Shown here: piece by piece, positions 47,813-57,012 of the stretch
Layout: every line of letters starts with the position of its first letter
Numbering within the stretch: the first letter of the stretch is position 1
Origin: Scytonema millei VB511283
GTDB lineage: Bacteria; Cyanobacteriota; Cyanobacteriia; Cyanobacteriales; Chroococcidiopsidaceae
Direction of reading: 5' to 3'
Length of the DNA: 64,000 bases
NCBI RefSeq assembly: GCF_000817735.3
Contig: NZ_JTJC03000001.1
Span: 1,437,336-1,501,335, forward strand
Program-made: the position numbers and the translations under genes
Notes under the pieces: model-generated
The model's database searches: none
The model's input: only the letters and a program-made list of their open reading frames with translations
What the model was told of the DNA's origin: nothing

Positions 47813-48814
47813 TTATCTTCTAGAGCGTCTGCGGAGGCGATCGATTGTGACGGCAACAATAATGACTAAACCCTTGACAACTAACTGCCAGAAGAACGAC
47901 ATATTCAACAGAGTGAGTCCGTTATTGAGGGTGGCAATGATTAACGCACCAAGCAGAGTTCCCCAGATAGTGCCAATCCCACCAGAGAAGCTGGTTCCGC
48001 CCAAAATTACAGCCGCGATCGCATCGAGTTCGTATCCATTCCCTAGCATTCCCGTAGCACTGTAAAGACGGCTGGCGCTCATAATTCCCGCTAAGCCGGA
48101 GAGCAAGCCACTGACACCGTAAACAAATAACAGTACTCGCTTGACCTTAATTCCCGTTAGCCTTGCCGCCTGTTGATTGCCACCAACTGCATAGATCTGC
48201 ATTCCCAAAATAGTGCGGCGGAGAATAAACCAGCTAGCTACCACTGTAAGTAACGCAATTACCACTAACCAAGGAACTGGTCCTAAGTAATTAATCCCGA
48301 TCCAAGCAAAGTTGAGGTCGCGGTTGATCACGGTTGTACCGCTAGCAATTAAATAAGCAGCCCCTCGCAGAGCCGTGAGCGCACCTAGAGTGACAATGAA
48401 AGGTGGTAGGTCGAGAAAGGCAATTAAAGCACCGTTAATTAAGCCCAAACCCAAGCCTGCGAGTAAAGCAACGGGAACCGCCAGCCAGCCGACCCCTGGG
48501 ATGAGTGATGTCAGCACGCCAACTACAGCTGTTACTCCCAGGATAGAACCAACCGAAAGATCGATTCCGCCCGTAAGGATTACAAACGTCATCCCTGTTG
48601 CTAGCACGATGTTGATCGATGCTTGTCGGAATATATTGACTATGTTGCCTGTGGTCAGAAAGTTAGGCGTGAGCAAGGCGAAGAGAATGCAAATCAGCGC
48701 CAGAATTGGGAGAATTCCTACTACCTGAAGCAGGTTACTTGCAGATTTACGCCTACCCCCCTTGGGGCGATCGCTCGATCTGCCTCGCATTGGTTTTGAT
48801 TGGATTTGACTCAT
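47813..48814 (-). CDS. rbsC: Sugar ABC transporter permease, RbsC-like
   Basis: 333 residues with ~9-10 membrane spans. Family signatures include [20 protein letters not shown] and [24 protein letters not shown], the EAA-like region of RbsC/MglC permeases. It forms the inner membrane channel with the RbsA ATPase and the RbsB binding protein. It overlaps the end of rbsA by four bases. The exact sugar (ribose, galactose, inositol or other) cannot be told from sequence alone. Confidence 0.88.
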   Translation of the reverse strand: MSQIQSKPMRGRSSDRPKGGRRKSASNLLQVVGILPILALICILFALLTPNFLTTGNIVNIFRQASINIVLATGMTFVILTGGIDLSVGSILGVTAVVGVLTSLIPGVGWLAVPVALLAGLGLGLINGALIAFLDLPPFIVTLGALTALRGAAYLIASGTTVINRDLNFAWIGINYLGPVPWLVVIALLTVVASWFILRRTILGMQIYAVGGNQQAARLTGIKVKRVLLFVYGVSGLLSGLAGIMSASRLYSATGMLGNGYELDAIAAVILGGTSFSGGIGTIWGTLLGALIIATLNNGLTLLNMSFFWQLVVKGLVIIVAVTIDRLRRRSRR

Positions 48815-50343
48815 AATTTTTCTCCCTCAATTGCTCCGGTGGCATAAGTCATAATCTTTTCTTGCGTAATTTTCTCGCCGTTGGTGCTGTTTAGTTCGCC
48901 AACTAAACGCCCTTCTCGCATCACCAAAACGCGATCGCTCATCCCGATAATTTCGGGTAGTTCGCTGGAAACCATCAGAATTGCAACTCCTTGGGCTGCT
49001 AAGTCGCTAATAATGCGATAAATTTCGCTTTTTGCGCCAATATCTACACCCCTTGTGGGTTCGTCTAACATCAAAACTTTGGGCTTAATTGCCAACCATC
49101 TTGCTAGCAACAGTTTTTGTTGGTTGCCACCAGATAAATCTAAGGCTCTAATGCCTAGTTCTGCTAGCCGAATATTGAAGTTATCGACTGCGGCTGAGGC
49201 AATTTGGTTAATTCGTAATGGGCTGATCGTGCCTACTTTTGCTTCCCGTTTAAGTAGGTTAATTGCAATATTCTTGCGGCAGCTCATTTCCAGAAACAAA
49301 CCCTGTTCTTTGCGGTCTTCTGGCACGTAACCAATACCAGCGGCGATCGCATCGCTGGGTTGATTGATGTTGAGATGTTTACCATCTAAAATCACTTCAC
49401 CACTTGTCTTGGGGTCAGCACCGAAAATTAACCGACATAATTCCGTACGTCCTGCACCTACCAGCCCCGCCAAGCCGACAATTTCTCCTGCATGTAGTGT
49501 TAAATTTGCAGGCTGAATTTTGCCACCATCGCTAATGTTCTTTACCTCTAGTACGACTGAACCGATGGTTTTTCCGGGCTGTTTTTCAAACAAATCTTGC
49601 AAAGGTCTGCCTACCATCATTTGTACCAGGCGCTCGCTAGAGATCTCCTGGCGTTCTAAACTGCCTACGTACTCGCCATCTCGCAAAACGCTAATGCGAT
49701 CGGCAAGCGCGTAAATTTCTTCCATGCGATGACTGATATAAATAATGGCGATGCCGTTGTCTCGCAGCTTGCGAATTAACTCAAATAGTTGTTCTGTCTC
49801 GCGGTCTGAAAGCGCTGCGGTTGGCTCATCCATAATTAGGATGCGGCTATTGTCCTTGAGCGCCCGCGCAATCTCTACTTGTTGCTGTTCGGCAATTGAG
49901 AGGCGAGACACCGTGTCTTCTGGCTGAAAACTCGCTCCCAGACTGTTAAGAACTGCTGCTGCTTCCTGATTCATCCGATCGCGATCGAGGAAATATCCTT
50001 TAGTTAACTCGCTACCCATGAAGATGTTTTCAGCTACAGTCAAGTTGGGAGCGAGATTCAGTTCTTGATAAATCAGCGCAATTCCTGCAAGTCTTGCAGC
50101 ACTGGGATCGGAAATTCTCACTGGTTCGCCGTTAATGCGAATTTCACCTGCATCTGTTTCATATGCCCCAGCCAGAATTTTCATCAACGTACTTTTACCT
50201 GCGCCATTCTCGCCCATCAGAGCATGAATTTCACCAGGATATACAGTTAAGTTGACATTTTCCAAGGCAGTTACACCGTGAAATTTCTTGGTAATGCCTC
50301 GCATTTCTAACCGAGGGATGGGAGGGGATGTGGTTGTTGTCAT
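48811..50343 (-). CDS. rbsA: Sugar ABC transporter ATPase, RbsA-like, two ABC modules
   Basis: 510 residues, two fused ABC domains. The first has Walker [13 protein letters not shown] (~44-55), signature [12 protein letters not shown] and Walker [12 protein letters not shown]. The second has the degenerate Walker [13 protein letters not shown] usual for this family, [15 protein letters not shown] and [14 protein letters not shown]. Only the first site is expected to hydrolyse ATP strongly. It lies between rbsB and rbsC in one transcription unit, separated from rbsB by an inverted heptamer hairpin. Confidence 0.93.
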   Translation of the reverse strand: MTTTTSPPIPRLEMRGITKKFHGVTALENVNLTVYPGEIHALMGENGAGKSTLMKILAGAYETDAGEIRINGEPVRISDPSAARLAGIALIYQELNLAPNLTVAENIFMGSELTKGYFLDRDRMNQEAAAVLNSLGASFQPEDTVSRLSIAEQQQVEIARALKDNSRILIMDEPTAALSDRETEQLFELIRKLRDNGIAIIYISHRMEEIYALADRISVLRDGEYVGSLERQEISSERLVQMMVGRPLQDLFEKQPGKTIGSVVLEVKNISDGGKIQPANLTLHAGEIVGLAGLVGAGRTELCRLIFGADPKTSGEVILDGKHLNINQPSDAIAAGIGYVPEDRKEQGLFLEMSCRKNIAINLLKREAKVGTISPLRINQIASAAVDNFNIRLAELGIRALDLSGGNQQKLLLARWLAIKPKVLMLDEPTRGVDIGAKSEIYRIISDLAAQGVAILMVSSELPEIIGMSDRVLVMREGRLVGELNSTNGEKITQEKIMTYATGAIEGEKL

Positions 50344-50356
50344 AAGAGTAATGATG

Positions 50357-50398
50357 GTTGACAGTTGACAGTTGACGGTTAACTGTCAACTGTCAACT
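50357..50398. repeat. Inverted heptamer hairpin between rbsB and rbsA
   Basis: GTTGACA-type heptamers followed by their inverted copies (TGTCAAC) give a ~17-bp stem around GGTTA. It lies in the 64-base gap after rbsB, where a stem could slow 3' decay or partly stop transcription so that more binding protein than ATPase is made. Confidence 0.6.
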
Positions 50399-50407
50399 GA
50401 TTACGAA

Positions 50408-51388
50408 TTACTGCCAGCCTTTATAGTCTTTGACGTTTTCTCTGGTAATTAGCCTGACTGGAATCAAAATGTCGGGATTCTTCGGCTTCTTGCCATTGAG
50501 AATGTCGTTACCAACTCGAACGGCTGTTTGCGTCATGCCCAGCGGATCTTGAGCAGCAGTCGCAACAAAAATACTATTGGGATCTTCAATTGCTTGTTTT
50601 GCTTCCGGTGCGCCGTCTACGCCGACAATGAAAAACTCGTTGCGTCTGGCTTGCTTGGCTGCCAGTTCTGCACCAACTCCACTCGGATCGTTGATCGCAA
50701 ATACGGCATCAATTTTGTTAAATGATGTCAGCAAGTCGCTCATGACTCTTAAGCCACCATCTCTGCTACCTTCGGCGTTTTGGTCTTTGGAAAGTATTTT
50801 GATGTTGGGGTATTGAGCAAAGACTTGTTCGCAACCTTTGACGCGATCGAATACAGATTGTACTGGCGGACCATTCACAATTACAACATTGCCTTTCCCT
50901 TTGAGGCGATCGGCAATATACTGACAGCTAATCTGCCCTGCTTGCAGATTATTAGAGGTGACGGTAGCATCTACGCCACCACCCGCACCTGTATCTACTG
51001 CAATTACGGTAATGCCTGCTTGTTTGGCTTTTTCCACAGCAGCAGCAATGCCCTCACTATCGCCAGCATTCAGCAGGATTAAGTCCGTGTTAGCGGCAAT
51101 AAAGTTTTCGATTTGATTGAATTGCAAGTTGAGGTCGTAACCGCTAGAAACAACAGCAGTTCGTACCCCTTCTCCAGCAATTTTCTTTGCTTCAGATTCC
51201 GCACCTCGTCCCATCAAGACAAAGAAGGGATTGCTGAGATCGCCTACCGTAATTGCAAGCGATCGCAGTTTTGTGTTTGGATTTAATTGCTGTGTAGAGT
51301 TATTTTGGCTATCTGGCGAGCAAGCGACAATGGCACTGCCGATCGCGCCCAATAGACCAATGGCGATCGCGGCTTTTTTCCCTTTCAT
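50408..51388 (-). CDS. rbsB: Sugar-binding lipoprotein, RbsB-like
   Basis: 326 residues. A lipoprotein signal peptide ends at IVACS, cysteine ~23 being the lipid-anchored residue. The body is a type 1 periplasmic binding protein (Peripla_BP_4): LAITVGDLSNPFFVLMGRG, DLILLNAGDSEGIAAAVEKA, VDGAPEAKQAI and DPLGMTQTAV. It is the first gene of rbsB-rbsA-rbsC and captures the sugar for the transporter. Promoter expected in the AT-rich DNA upstream. Confidence 0.9.
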   Translation of the reverse strand: MKGKKAAIAIGLLGAIGSAIVACSPDSQNNSTQQLNPNTKLRSLAITVGDLSNPFFVLMGRGAESEAKKIAGEGVRTAVVSSGYDLNLQFNQIENFIAANTDLILLNAGDSEGIAAAVEKAKQAGITVIAVDTGAGGGVDATVTSNNLQAGQISCQYIADRLKGKGNVVIVNGPPVQSVFDRVKGCEQVFAQYPNIKILSKDQNAEGSRDGGLRVMSDLLTSFNKIDAVFAINDPSGVGAELAAKQARRNEFFIVGVDGAPEAKQAIEDPNSIFVATAAQDPLGMTQTAVRVGNDILNGKKPKNPDILIPVRLITRENVKDYKGWQ

Positions 51389-51785
51389 TTTTTCAACCAG
51401 CTTTTAAAAATATTCAGACCGCATCTATATTGCGAGATGCGATCGCGACTTCAAACAAATTTCTATTTTAGTTATGCAGACTTATTATTCTGATTTTTTT
51501 AGTAAGCGTTATACATCTATCTTAAAGCTTAGATCTTGAAATGGATTGAATGCGCGATCGAGTAGAAATTTGTTGAGACTGATGAGGATAAACACTATTT
51601 ATTGTCAATATCTCTTAAAATCACGTAACACGGTAACAAAACTTTATTTAAAAATGTTAAAGATTAGATCGGTTCGATCTTTGCTTAGCAGTACAGCTAA
51701 ATCAGGAACTAAGTAAGGAACGCGCAAGTTTTCCAAATAGCCAGTTAGTCAGTTTCGATTGTCTGTAAATAAAAATTGCTCGATA
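51389..51785. other. Upstream region of the ribose-type operon
   Basis: 397 AT-rich bases between the divergent-to-tandem minus-strand genes. A small palindrome AGATCG-GTT-CGATCT lies at 51666-51680. Presumably contains the rbsB promoter; no gene is seen. Confidence 0.4.
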
Positions 51786-52667
51786 TCATTTTCTAAATCT
51801 GAAATAGTCTACTCTAATGAATTCTGGTATCGATCTCACCTCTTGTCCAGAACCCAAAACTAGAGTATATCCTCGATTTGTCACCCAATAAAGCTTACCA
51901 CGTTTGGGATAATCTCCCAGTAGGTATGTATCATCTATAGCGGGGTCGAAAGCATCATACTCTAACATTAACTCCTCGACAAAATCCCAAATATTGCCAA
52001 TTTCTTGTACCGTAACTTTGCGGCGACTTGACCAAAAGTATGCTACTTGTTCGGCTTCGCGATCGTCTGGATAAGGATGCAAAATATATTTTTGAGTCGG
52101 CAAGTCTTGAGCATCATCCTCATCGTCTTCATACTCCTGTCCTTCAAAATGCTCGATTAATTTGCCACCTTCAAACAGGTTATAGCCAACTGTTGCACTA
52201 GTGTCGCTGACACCCAATTCTATGACTGGCTGTCCCAATCTTGCCGAAAATGCTGCTAGCTCGCTCCGTTCTGTAAGTGTTGACTCTGAAGGTGGTTTAG
52301 AAACAATCGACCAATTATGACCGACCAGTTGATAAGCAAATGCAAAAGAACCTCGCACCTCAATTTGAGTACCGAGAACATCGCAACGCGACTCTACAGC
52401 TTTTTCTGCTAAAACAGCCGAGAGCCGAGCTAAAGGCACTCTAGCTAGTACAATCCAAGAATTGCGATCGATTGATTCTATACCTCGCCTTTGCGACCAC
52501 GGGCGAAGAAAATCTTCCTCGAATTGTGCCTCGAATTCGCGCTTCCATTGCTCGTCCATACTAAAGTTTTCTTGCAATTGAGATGCATATATATTGCTGC
52601 TATGAAAACTATCGTAGCTGATGTATAAACTGAGAATAAGGACAAGTTGCCAAAAGAGAATTTTCAC
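51786..52667 (-). CDS. Uncharacterised exported or anchored protein
   Basis: 293 residues from GTG 52667, opening with a hydrophobic stretch (ILFWQLVLILSLYISY) that looks like a signal or anchor. The body has no family I recognise. An acidic run (GQEYEDDEDDAQD) lies near 175-188, and the C-terminal ~80 residues (KLYWVTNRGYTLVLGSG) suggest a beta-rich domain. If translation began at the ATG at 52558 the protein would be cytoplasmic. It stands alone between the ribose operon and phoH. Confidence 0.55.
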   Translation of the reverse strand: MKILFWQLVLILSLYISYDSFHSSNIYASQLQENFSMDEQWKREFEAQFEEDFLRPWSQRRGIESIDRNSWIVLARVPLARLSAVLAEKAVESRCDVLGTQIEVRGSFAFAYQLVGHNWSIVSKPPSESTLTERSELAAFSARLGQPVIELGVSDTSATVGYNLFEGGKLIEHFEGQEYEDDEDDAQDLPTQKYILHPYPDDREAEQVAYFWSSRRKVTVQEIGNIWDFVEELMLEYDAFDPAIDDTYLLGDYPKRGKLYWVTNRGYTLVLGSGQEVRSIPEFIRVDYFRFRK

Positions 52668-52733
52668 GTTGAATCCACGTTTAAATAAGCCTTTATTTAA
52701 CTTGCCATTTTTTGAACCAATAGCTCAAAAGAA

Positions 52734-53687
52734 TTATTTCTCGTACTGCTCGTAAGCCGCAACAATTCTTTGTACTAAAGGATTGCGAACGACATCTTTT
52801 TGAGAAAACTCACAAAAAGCAATTCCTTCGAGATGTTGCAGAATCTTTAACGCCACTGTTAAACCCGATTGTTGTTGCAAAGGTAAGTCAGTTTGAGTCA
52901 TGTCCCCAGTCACAACCATGCGCGAACGGAATCCCAACCGCGTCAACACCATTTTCATCTGGGCTGGTGTCGTGTTCTGCGCCTCATCTACAATTACAAA
53001 AGCATTATTCAGCGTGCGACCCCGCATATATGCTAGAGGAGCTACTTCAATGACTCCCCGTTCCATTAGGTTAGCCATTTTTTCTTGGTCGATAAACTCA
53101 TACAATGCGTCGTACAGGGGACGGAGAAACGGATCGACTTTTTGTTGCAAATCCCCTGGTAAAAAGCCCAGTTTTTCCCCAGCTTCCACGGCTGGACGAG
53201 TTAAAATTAACCGTTCGTACTGATTTGCTAACAAAGCTTGGGCGGCAATTACCACTGCTAAATAAGTCTTACCAGTACCAGCAGGACCAGAGCAAAATGT
53301 CAAGTCATGGCTGCGAATGTATTGAATATACTGACGCTGGCGAAAAGTTTTTGCCCTGACTTCATCGCCGCGACGGGTACGAGCGAGAACATCTCGCTGT
53401 AATTCTTGCAGTTCGCCTTGGCGATGGGTATCTAATGCTTGACGCGCCGTCAGGATATCTGCATTTGAGATACTCTTACCCTGACTCCAAAGGTCTTCGA
53501 GCGATCGCACTAACTGCTGACTCAGCTCAATTTGTTTTTCCGTGCCGTAAATATATAACTCTTGCCCGCGCAACACAACTGTAGCACCTGTGAGTCGCGC
53601 CAGGGTTTTCAAATTTTCTTCATTTTCTCCAGCTAAAGCGATCGCGCCAGCTTGAGTTGGTAGCGCGATCGTTAAAGGCTCTGCCAT
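52734..53687 (-). CDS. phoH: PhoH-like P-loop ATPase
   Basis: 317 residues. The N-terminal ~100 residues include a KH-like segment (LARLTGATVVLRGQELYIYG). The PhoH ATPase core has Walker A SGPAGTGKTYLAV (~137-149), Walker B FVIVDEAQNTTP and VTGDMTQTDLP. Members are linked to RNA metabolism and ribosome-associated functions in bacteria; E. coli PhoH responds to phosphate, but this is the YbeZ-like branch. Close to a KH-domain gene and rpsP, which fits an RNA role. Confidence 0.9.
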   Translation of the reverse strand: MAEPLTIALPTQAGAIALAGENEENLKTLARLTGATVVLRGQELYIYGTEKQIELSQQLVRSLEDLWSQGKSISNADILTARQALDTHRQGELQELQRDVLARTRRGDEVRAKTFRQRQYIQYIRSHDLTFCSGPAGTGKTYLAVVIAAQALLANQYERLILTRPAVEAGEKLGFLPGDLQQKVDPFLRPLYDALYEFIDQEKMANLMERGVIEVAPLAYMRGRTLNNAFVIVDEAQNTTPAQMKMVLTRLGFRSRMVVTGDMTQTDLPLQQQSGLTVALKILQHLEGIAFCEFSQKDVVRNPLVQRIVAAYEQYEK

Positions 53688-53710
53688 ACCAGTTTTCTAT
53701 TTGTCATTGG

Positions 53711-53745
53711 TCGTACCCTATGGGAAGGGCTTCGCCCTACGCCAT
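53711..53745. repeat. Short dispersed palindrome between phoH and the KH gene
   Basis: CCCTATGGGAAGGGCTTCGCCCTACG is GC-rich with self-complementary parts (GGGCTTCGCCC). Similar elements are common in heterocystous and Chroococcidiopsis-type cyanobacterial genomes from general knowledge; only the palindrome is seen here. Confidence 0.45.
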
Positions 53746-53804
53746 CAGTCATTTGTTCTTTCTAGCTTACTAGTTACAAACGAGCGGTAACCATCAACCA
53801 ACGA

Positions 53805-54254
53805 CTAATGAGAACGAGGTTTTTGCACGGGTTTGGGACTCTCACCTCGCTGTTCCCTCAATTTTGGCGCAGATGAACGGTCTGATGAACGTCCGGTTTC
53901 TTCCCCACTCGTCGCACCATTAAAAGCTTGGCTACCGTAAATATCCAGATATACTGAATGCCCTGACATAGCAGCAGCAGCAGTAATAACCGTGCGAATA
54001 TTTTGAATATTGCGTCCGCCGCGACCAAAAACTCGCCCCTTGTCTTCACCTTCAAAGGCGACTCTAAGCCAAACCTTCGCCGTACTGGGGAAGAACTCGC
54101 AATCCACGCTTAGTGAGTTGGGAGACTCCAAAAACGGCTGAATCAGAAATTGCGCTAGTTTAGCGTAATCTGGTTGTCGATCTGAACTTATAGTGCGATC
54201 GCCCTTATGAGTTGGTTGATTGGCTGGCTGCGGTATTGAGCTGTTCAAAGACAT
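53805..54254 (-). CDS. KH-domain RNA-binding protein (KhpA/YlqC-like)
   Basis: 149 residues from ATG 54254 (ATG 54299 would add 15). The KH core is [20 protein letters not shown] then [27 protein letters not shown], whose GRGG loop is the GXXG RNA-contact motif. The C-terminus is basic and low-complexity. KhpA-type proteins bind RNA widely and often sit beside rpsP and ffh. The start lies inside the 3' end of rpsP, so the two genes overlap by 50 bases. Confidence 0.85.
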   Translation of the reverse strand: MSLNSSIPQPANQPTHKGDRTISSDRQPDYAKLAQFLIQPFLESPNSLSVDCEFFPSTAKVWLRVAFEGEDKGRVFGRGGRNIQNIRTVITAAAAMSGHSVYLDIYGSQAFNGATSGEETGRSSDRSSAPKLREQRGESPKPVQKPRSH

Positions 54255-54477
54255 TAGCTTTTTGTAAAATGTGACGCACGGTATCAGTAGGTTGAGCACC
54301 TTGTTGGAGCCGCCTTACGATTCCTGGCACATCTAGTTTAGTTTCGTCAGTTCTGGGGTTGTAGAATCCCAGCTCTTCCAAAGCACGACCTTCGCGCCGA
54401 GCGCTGCTTTTTATCGCCACAATGCGGTAACTTGCTTCCCGTTTTTTACCGTATCGCTTCAATCGCAGTTTGATCAT
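54205..54477 (-). CDS. rpsP: Ribosomal protein S16
   Basis: 90 residues: [40 protein letters not shown] and [15 protein letters not shown] are typical of bS16. It is a component of the 30S subunit. The gene lies downstream of ffh on the minus strand, a common order (ffh-rpsP-KH) in bacteria. The C-terminal tail (AASQSTNS) is encoded by bases shared with the KH gene start. Confidence 0.96.
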   Translation of the reverse strand: MIKLRLKRYGKKREASYRIVAIKSSARREGRALEELGFYNPRTDETKLDVPGIVRRLQQGAQPTDTVRHILQKANVFEQLNTAASQSTNS

Positions 54478-54556
54478 ACTGGGGTTAACTTCTCCTGTAG
54501 GCGGCTAATAGATTGTATTCACTGAATAGATCATCATATCACAGTTGACAGTGACT

Positions 54557-54608
54557 AGTGGCTGGTGGCTGGTGACTAGATTCTTCAAGCCACTAGCCAC
54601 CAGCCACT
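54557..54608. terminator. Hairpin between ffh and rpsP
   Basis: AGTGGCTGGTGGCT (54557-54570) pairs with AGCCACCAGCCACT (54595-54608), a 14-bp stem abutting the ffh stop codon. The arms are GGCTGGT-type heptamer repeats. There is no T-run, so it may be an attenuator or an mRNA-stabilising stem rather than a full terminator. Confidence 0.5.
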
Positions 54609-56071
54609 CACAGAGTTCCAAATCCTTTTTTCTTCTTTTCTTTCTTCTTTTTCTTAGCAGGTGCGCCGCCAGCGTAGCCCCGCCAACCAGGGGGAGTAGG
54701 ACGACTACCAGCAGCATAGGGATCGCCCATACCGCCGCCACCACCGAACAGATTAGGCATACCTGGGAAGCCCCCGCCTTGACCCATCTGCTGCATCATG
54801 GCTCGCATTCTCTGAAAGTCGCTCACCAGTTTGCTCACGTCGCTTTCTTTATAACCAGAACCTCTAGCAATCCGGCGGCGACGGCTGGGGGAACTAGATA
54901 ATAGATCGGGGTCTTTACGTTCCTGCTTTGTCATGGAATTGATCATCGCTTCGCAGCGCTTGAGCTGGGTTTCACCCTGCTTCAGCTGGTCGTCCGACAT
55001 CTTATTCATGCCAGGAATTAGCTTCATGATGCCACCTAAAGAACCCATGTTCTTCAGCAGCCGCATTTGCTTCAGAAAGTCGGTGAAGTCAAATTTTGCC
55101 GAGAGAATTTTCTCTTGCATTTTCTCAGCATCGGCAAGGTCAAATTCTTCTTGGGCTTTTTCTACGAGCGTCAGCACGTCGCCCATACCTAAAATGCGCG
55201 ATGCCATGCGATCGGGGTAAAAGGGTTGTAGTGCTTCTACTTTTTCCCCGACACCGACGAACTTAATCGGCTGTCCCGAGATTCGTCGTACTGAAAGCGC
55301 TGCTCCACCTCGGCTGTCACCGTCCAGCTTGGTAAGAATTGCCCCAGTAATACCGACTTGTTCGTGGAAAGTGCGGGTGAGATTGGCTGCTTCTTGACCC
55401 GTCATCGCATCCACTACCAACAGCGTTTCGTGGGGTTGCACGGCTTCTTTAACACGAATCAACTCCGCCATCATGTCTTGGTCAATTTGTAGGCGACCAG
55501 CGGTATCGATAATAACTGTATCTACCCCTTGTGCTTTGGCTTGTTCGACACCTTGTCGCGCAATCTCTACGGGGTCGGCATTACTACCCATTTCAAACAC
55601 GGGTACGTCAATTTGCTTACCTAGCGTCACCAACTGATCGATCGCCGCAGGGCGATACACGTCTGTCGCTACCATCAAGCAACTCCGGTCTTGCTTGCGT
55701 AGATGTAATGCTAATTTAGCCGTAGCGGTAGTTTTTCCCGTCCCTTGCAAACCTGCCATCAAAACAACGGTAGGGGCTGTGTTTGCCTGTGCTAGGGGAA
55801 CGTTGGTTTCCCCCATCACTTCTACCAGTTCGTCATAAACAACTTTGATGAACTGCTGGTCGGGTCTAACCCCAGAAAGTACCTCGGCTCCTTGTGCCTT
55901 GGTTTCTACTTCAGCAATAAAATCTTTGACTACCTGCAAATTGACATCCGCCTCCAATAAGGCACGGCGTACTTCCCGCAATGCCTCTTGAATATTGGCA
56001 TGGGAAATCTTATCTTGTCCCCGCAGCTTTTTCCAGGCAGATTCTAGGCGATCGGCAAGTGCATCAAACAT
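54608..56071 (-). CDS. ffh: Signal recognition particle protein Ffh (SRP54)
   Basis: 487 residues. N domain, then the GTPase domain with MAGLQGTGKTTATAKLALHL (G1, ~105-125), DVYRPAAIDQL, VIIDTAGRLQID (G3) and TKLDGDSRGGAALS (G4). The methionine-rich M domain (~325-440) binds 4.5S RNA and signal peptides. The C-terminus is extended with G/M/P-rich and lysine-rich runs (PAKKKKKEKKKKG). It directs membrane-protein targeting at the ribosome. Full length. Confidence 0.97.
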   Translation of the reverse strand: MFDALADRLESAWKKLRGQDKISHANIQEALREVRRALLEADVNLQVVKDFIAEVETKAQGAEVLSGVRPDQQFIKVVYDELVEVMGETNVPLAQANTAPTVVLMAGLQGTGKTTATAKLALHLRKQDRSCLMVATDVYRPAAIDQLVTLGKQIDVPVFEMGSNADPVEIARQGVEQAKAQGVDTVIIDTAGRLQIDQDMMAELIRVKEAVQPHETLLVVDAMTGQEAANLTRTFHEQVGITGAILTKLDGDSRGGAALSVRRISGQPIKFVGVGEKVEALQPFYPDRMASRILGMGDVLTLVEKAQEEFDLADAEKMQEKILSAKFDFTDFLKQMRLLKNMGSLGGIMKLIPGMNKMSDDQLKQGETQLKRCEAMINSMTKQERKDPDLLSSSPSRRRRIARGSGYKESDVSKLVSDFQRMRAMMQQMGQGGGFPGMPNLFGGGGGMGDPYAAGSRPTPPGWRGYAGGAPAKKKKKEKKKKGFGTL

Positions 56072-56403
56072 ATTTCATCAAGTAAAACGGCGATCGGATT
56101 TTGGGAAAGCAAATTTTGCCCACTATTCCCATTATGAGGGATAAGAGGTAAGGGATAGGGGTAAGGGATGAAAGGTTGACAGTTAATGGTTGGTAGTTGG
56201 TAGTTGGTAGATGCTCCCTCCACTCCCTCAGCTTCCTGAGCCGCTCTTATTCCTCACTCCTCGCTCCTCGCTCCTCATGACTCGCTTTTCTGAGAATTAT
56301 GTTAATAAATATTAAAAATAGCTATTTTGTATTTTTAGATACAGAATTGCTTGCTATAGTAAAAAAGTGAAAGTAAACAGAAAAATATAAAGAGGAATCA
56401 ATT
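56072..56403. other. Intergenic region with mixed heptamer repeats
   Basis: 332 bases between divergent ffh and a small gene. Repeat runs: GGTAGTT (about 56185-56208), GCTCCCTCCACTCCCTC (56212-56230) and CTCCTCG/ACTCCTCG (56253-56275). The region 56290-56390 is AT-rich and probably holds the promoter of the 56404 gene. No other gene. Confidence 0.45.
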
Positions 56404-56601
56404 ATGTCTACTCAAGAACAAGCTCGGGCGTTGATGATGCGTCACCACCACGTAGTCAAAAACCGTCAGCAATCGATGTTGAACCGTGCAGCAGCTGAAA
56501 TTGGTTTTGAAGGTACGACAGAATATTGGAATCATATTCAAGGCAAACCTCACCCCACCTTCTCGGCTAACTACGATCGCAGTGGTTCTTCTATGAGCTA
56601 G
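56404..56601 (+). CDS. Small uncharacterised cyanobacterial protein
   Basis: 65 residues, ATG 56404 preceded by AGAGGAATCAATT, a good ribosome binding site. It reads MSTQEQARALMMRHHHVVKN, then LNRAAAEIGFEGTTEYWNHI: helical, with histidine and methionine-rich parts and a conserved-looking aromatic tail. It has its own AT-rich upstream region and a strong downstream hairpin, so it looks like a well expressed single gene. I do not recognise its function. Confidence 0.7.
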   Translation: MSTQEQARALMMRHHHVVKNRQQSMLNRAAAEIGFEGTTEYWNHIQGKPHPTFSANYDRSGSSMS

Positions 56602-56652
56602 ATGGCGATTTTGATGTGAAGAAAGTTTGCTAAAGTTTGTTAAATAACGTAA

Positions 56653-56692
56653 AGCTCCCCTCAAAATTGCGATCGCAGTTTTGAGGGGAGCT
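56653..56692 (+). terminator. Intrinsic terminator after the small gene
   Basis: AGCTCCCCTCAAAA pairs with TTTTGAGGGGAGCT around a loop containing a HIP1 site; followed by AAAATTTT. A 14-bp stem, 50 bases after the stop codon. Confidence 0.7.
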
Positions 56693-57012
56693 AAAATTTT
56701 GCAGTGGAGTACAGATACTGAGAATAACTATACAGAGAATTGCTCAGTCAAGATTGAGTAGTAGACCCGCTGCCGATACTAAATATTCTAGTAACGAACA
56801 AGGTTTTACTTCTCCAAAGCGCTAAAGTCACTATAAAATTACTTCTCACGATAGATGATAGAGTTTTCGTAATTAACATATTTTAACAATTGCCCGCAAA
56901 AAGATAGTTGGTTGGCATGTTATCTCGCTGAAAAACGACAGGAGCCAAAAGCAAAACCAACTCGTGCATAGATGCGCTCGCAATTTGAAAAATATAGAAC
57001 TCCGTAAACCTT
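56693..57012. other. Intergenic region upstream of amylase gene
   Basis: 320 bases, AT-rich around 56830-56895. It likely contains the amylase promoter. No gene or RNA recognised. Confidence 0.4.
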
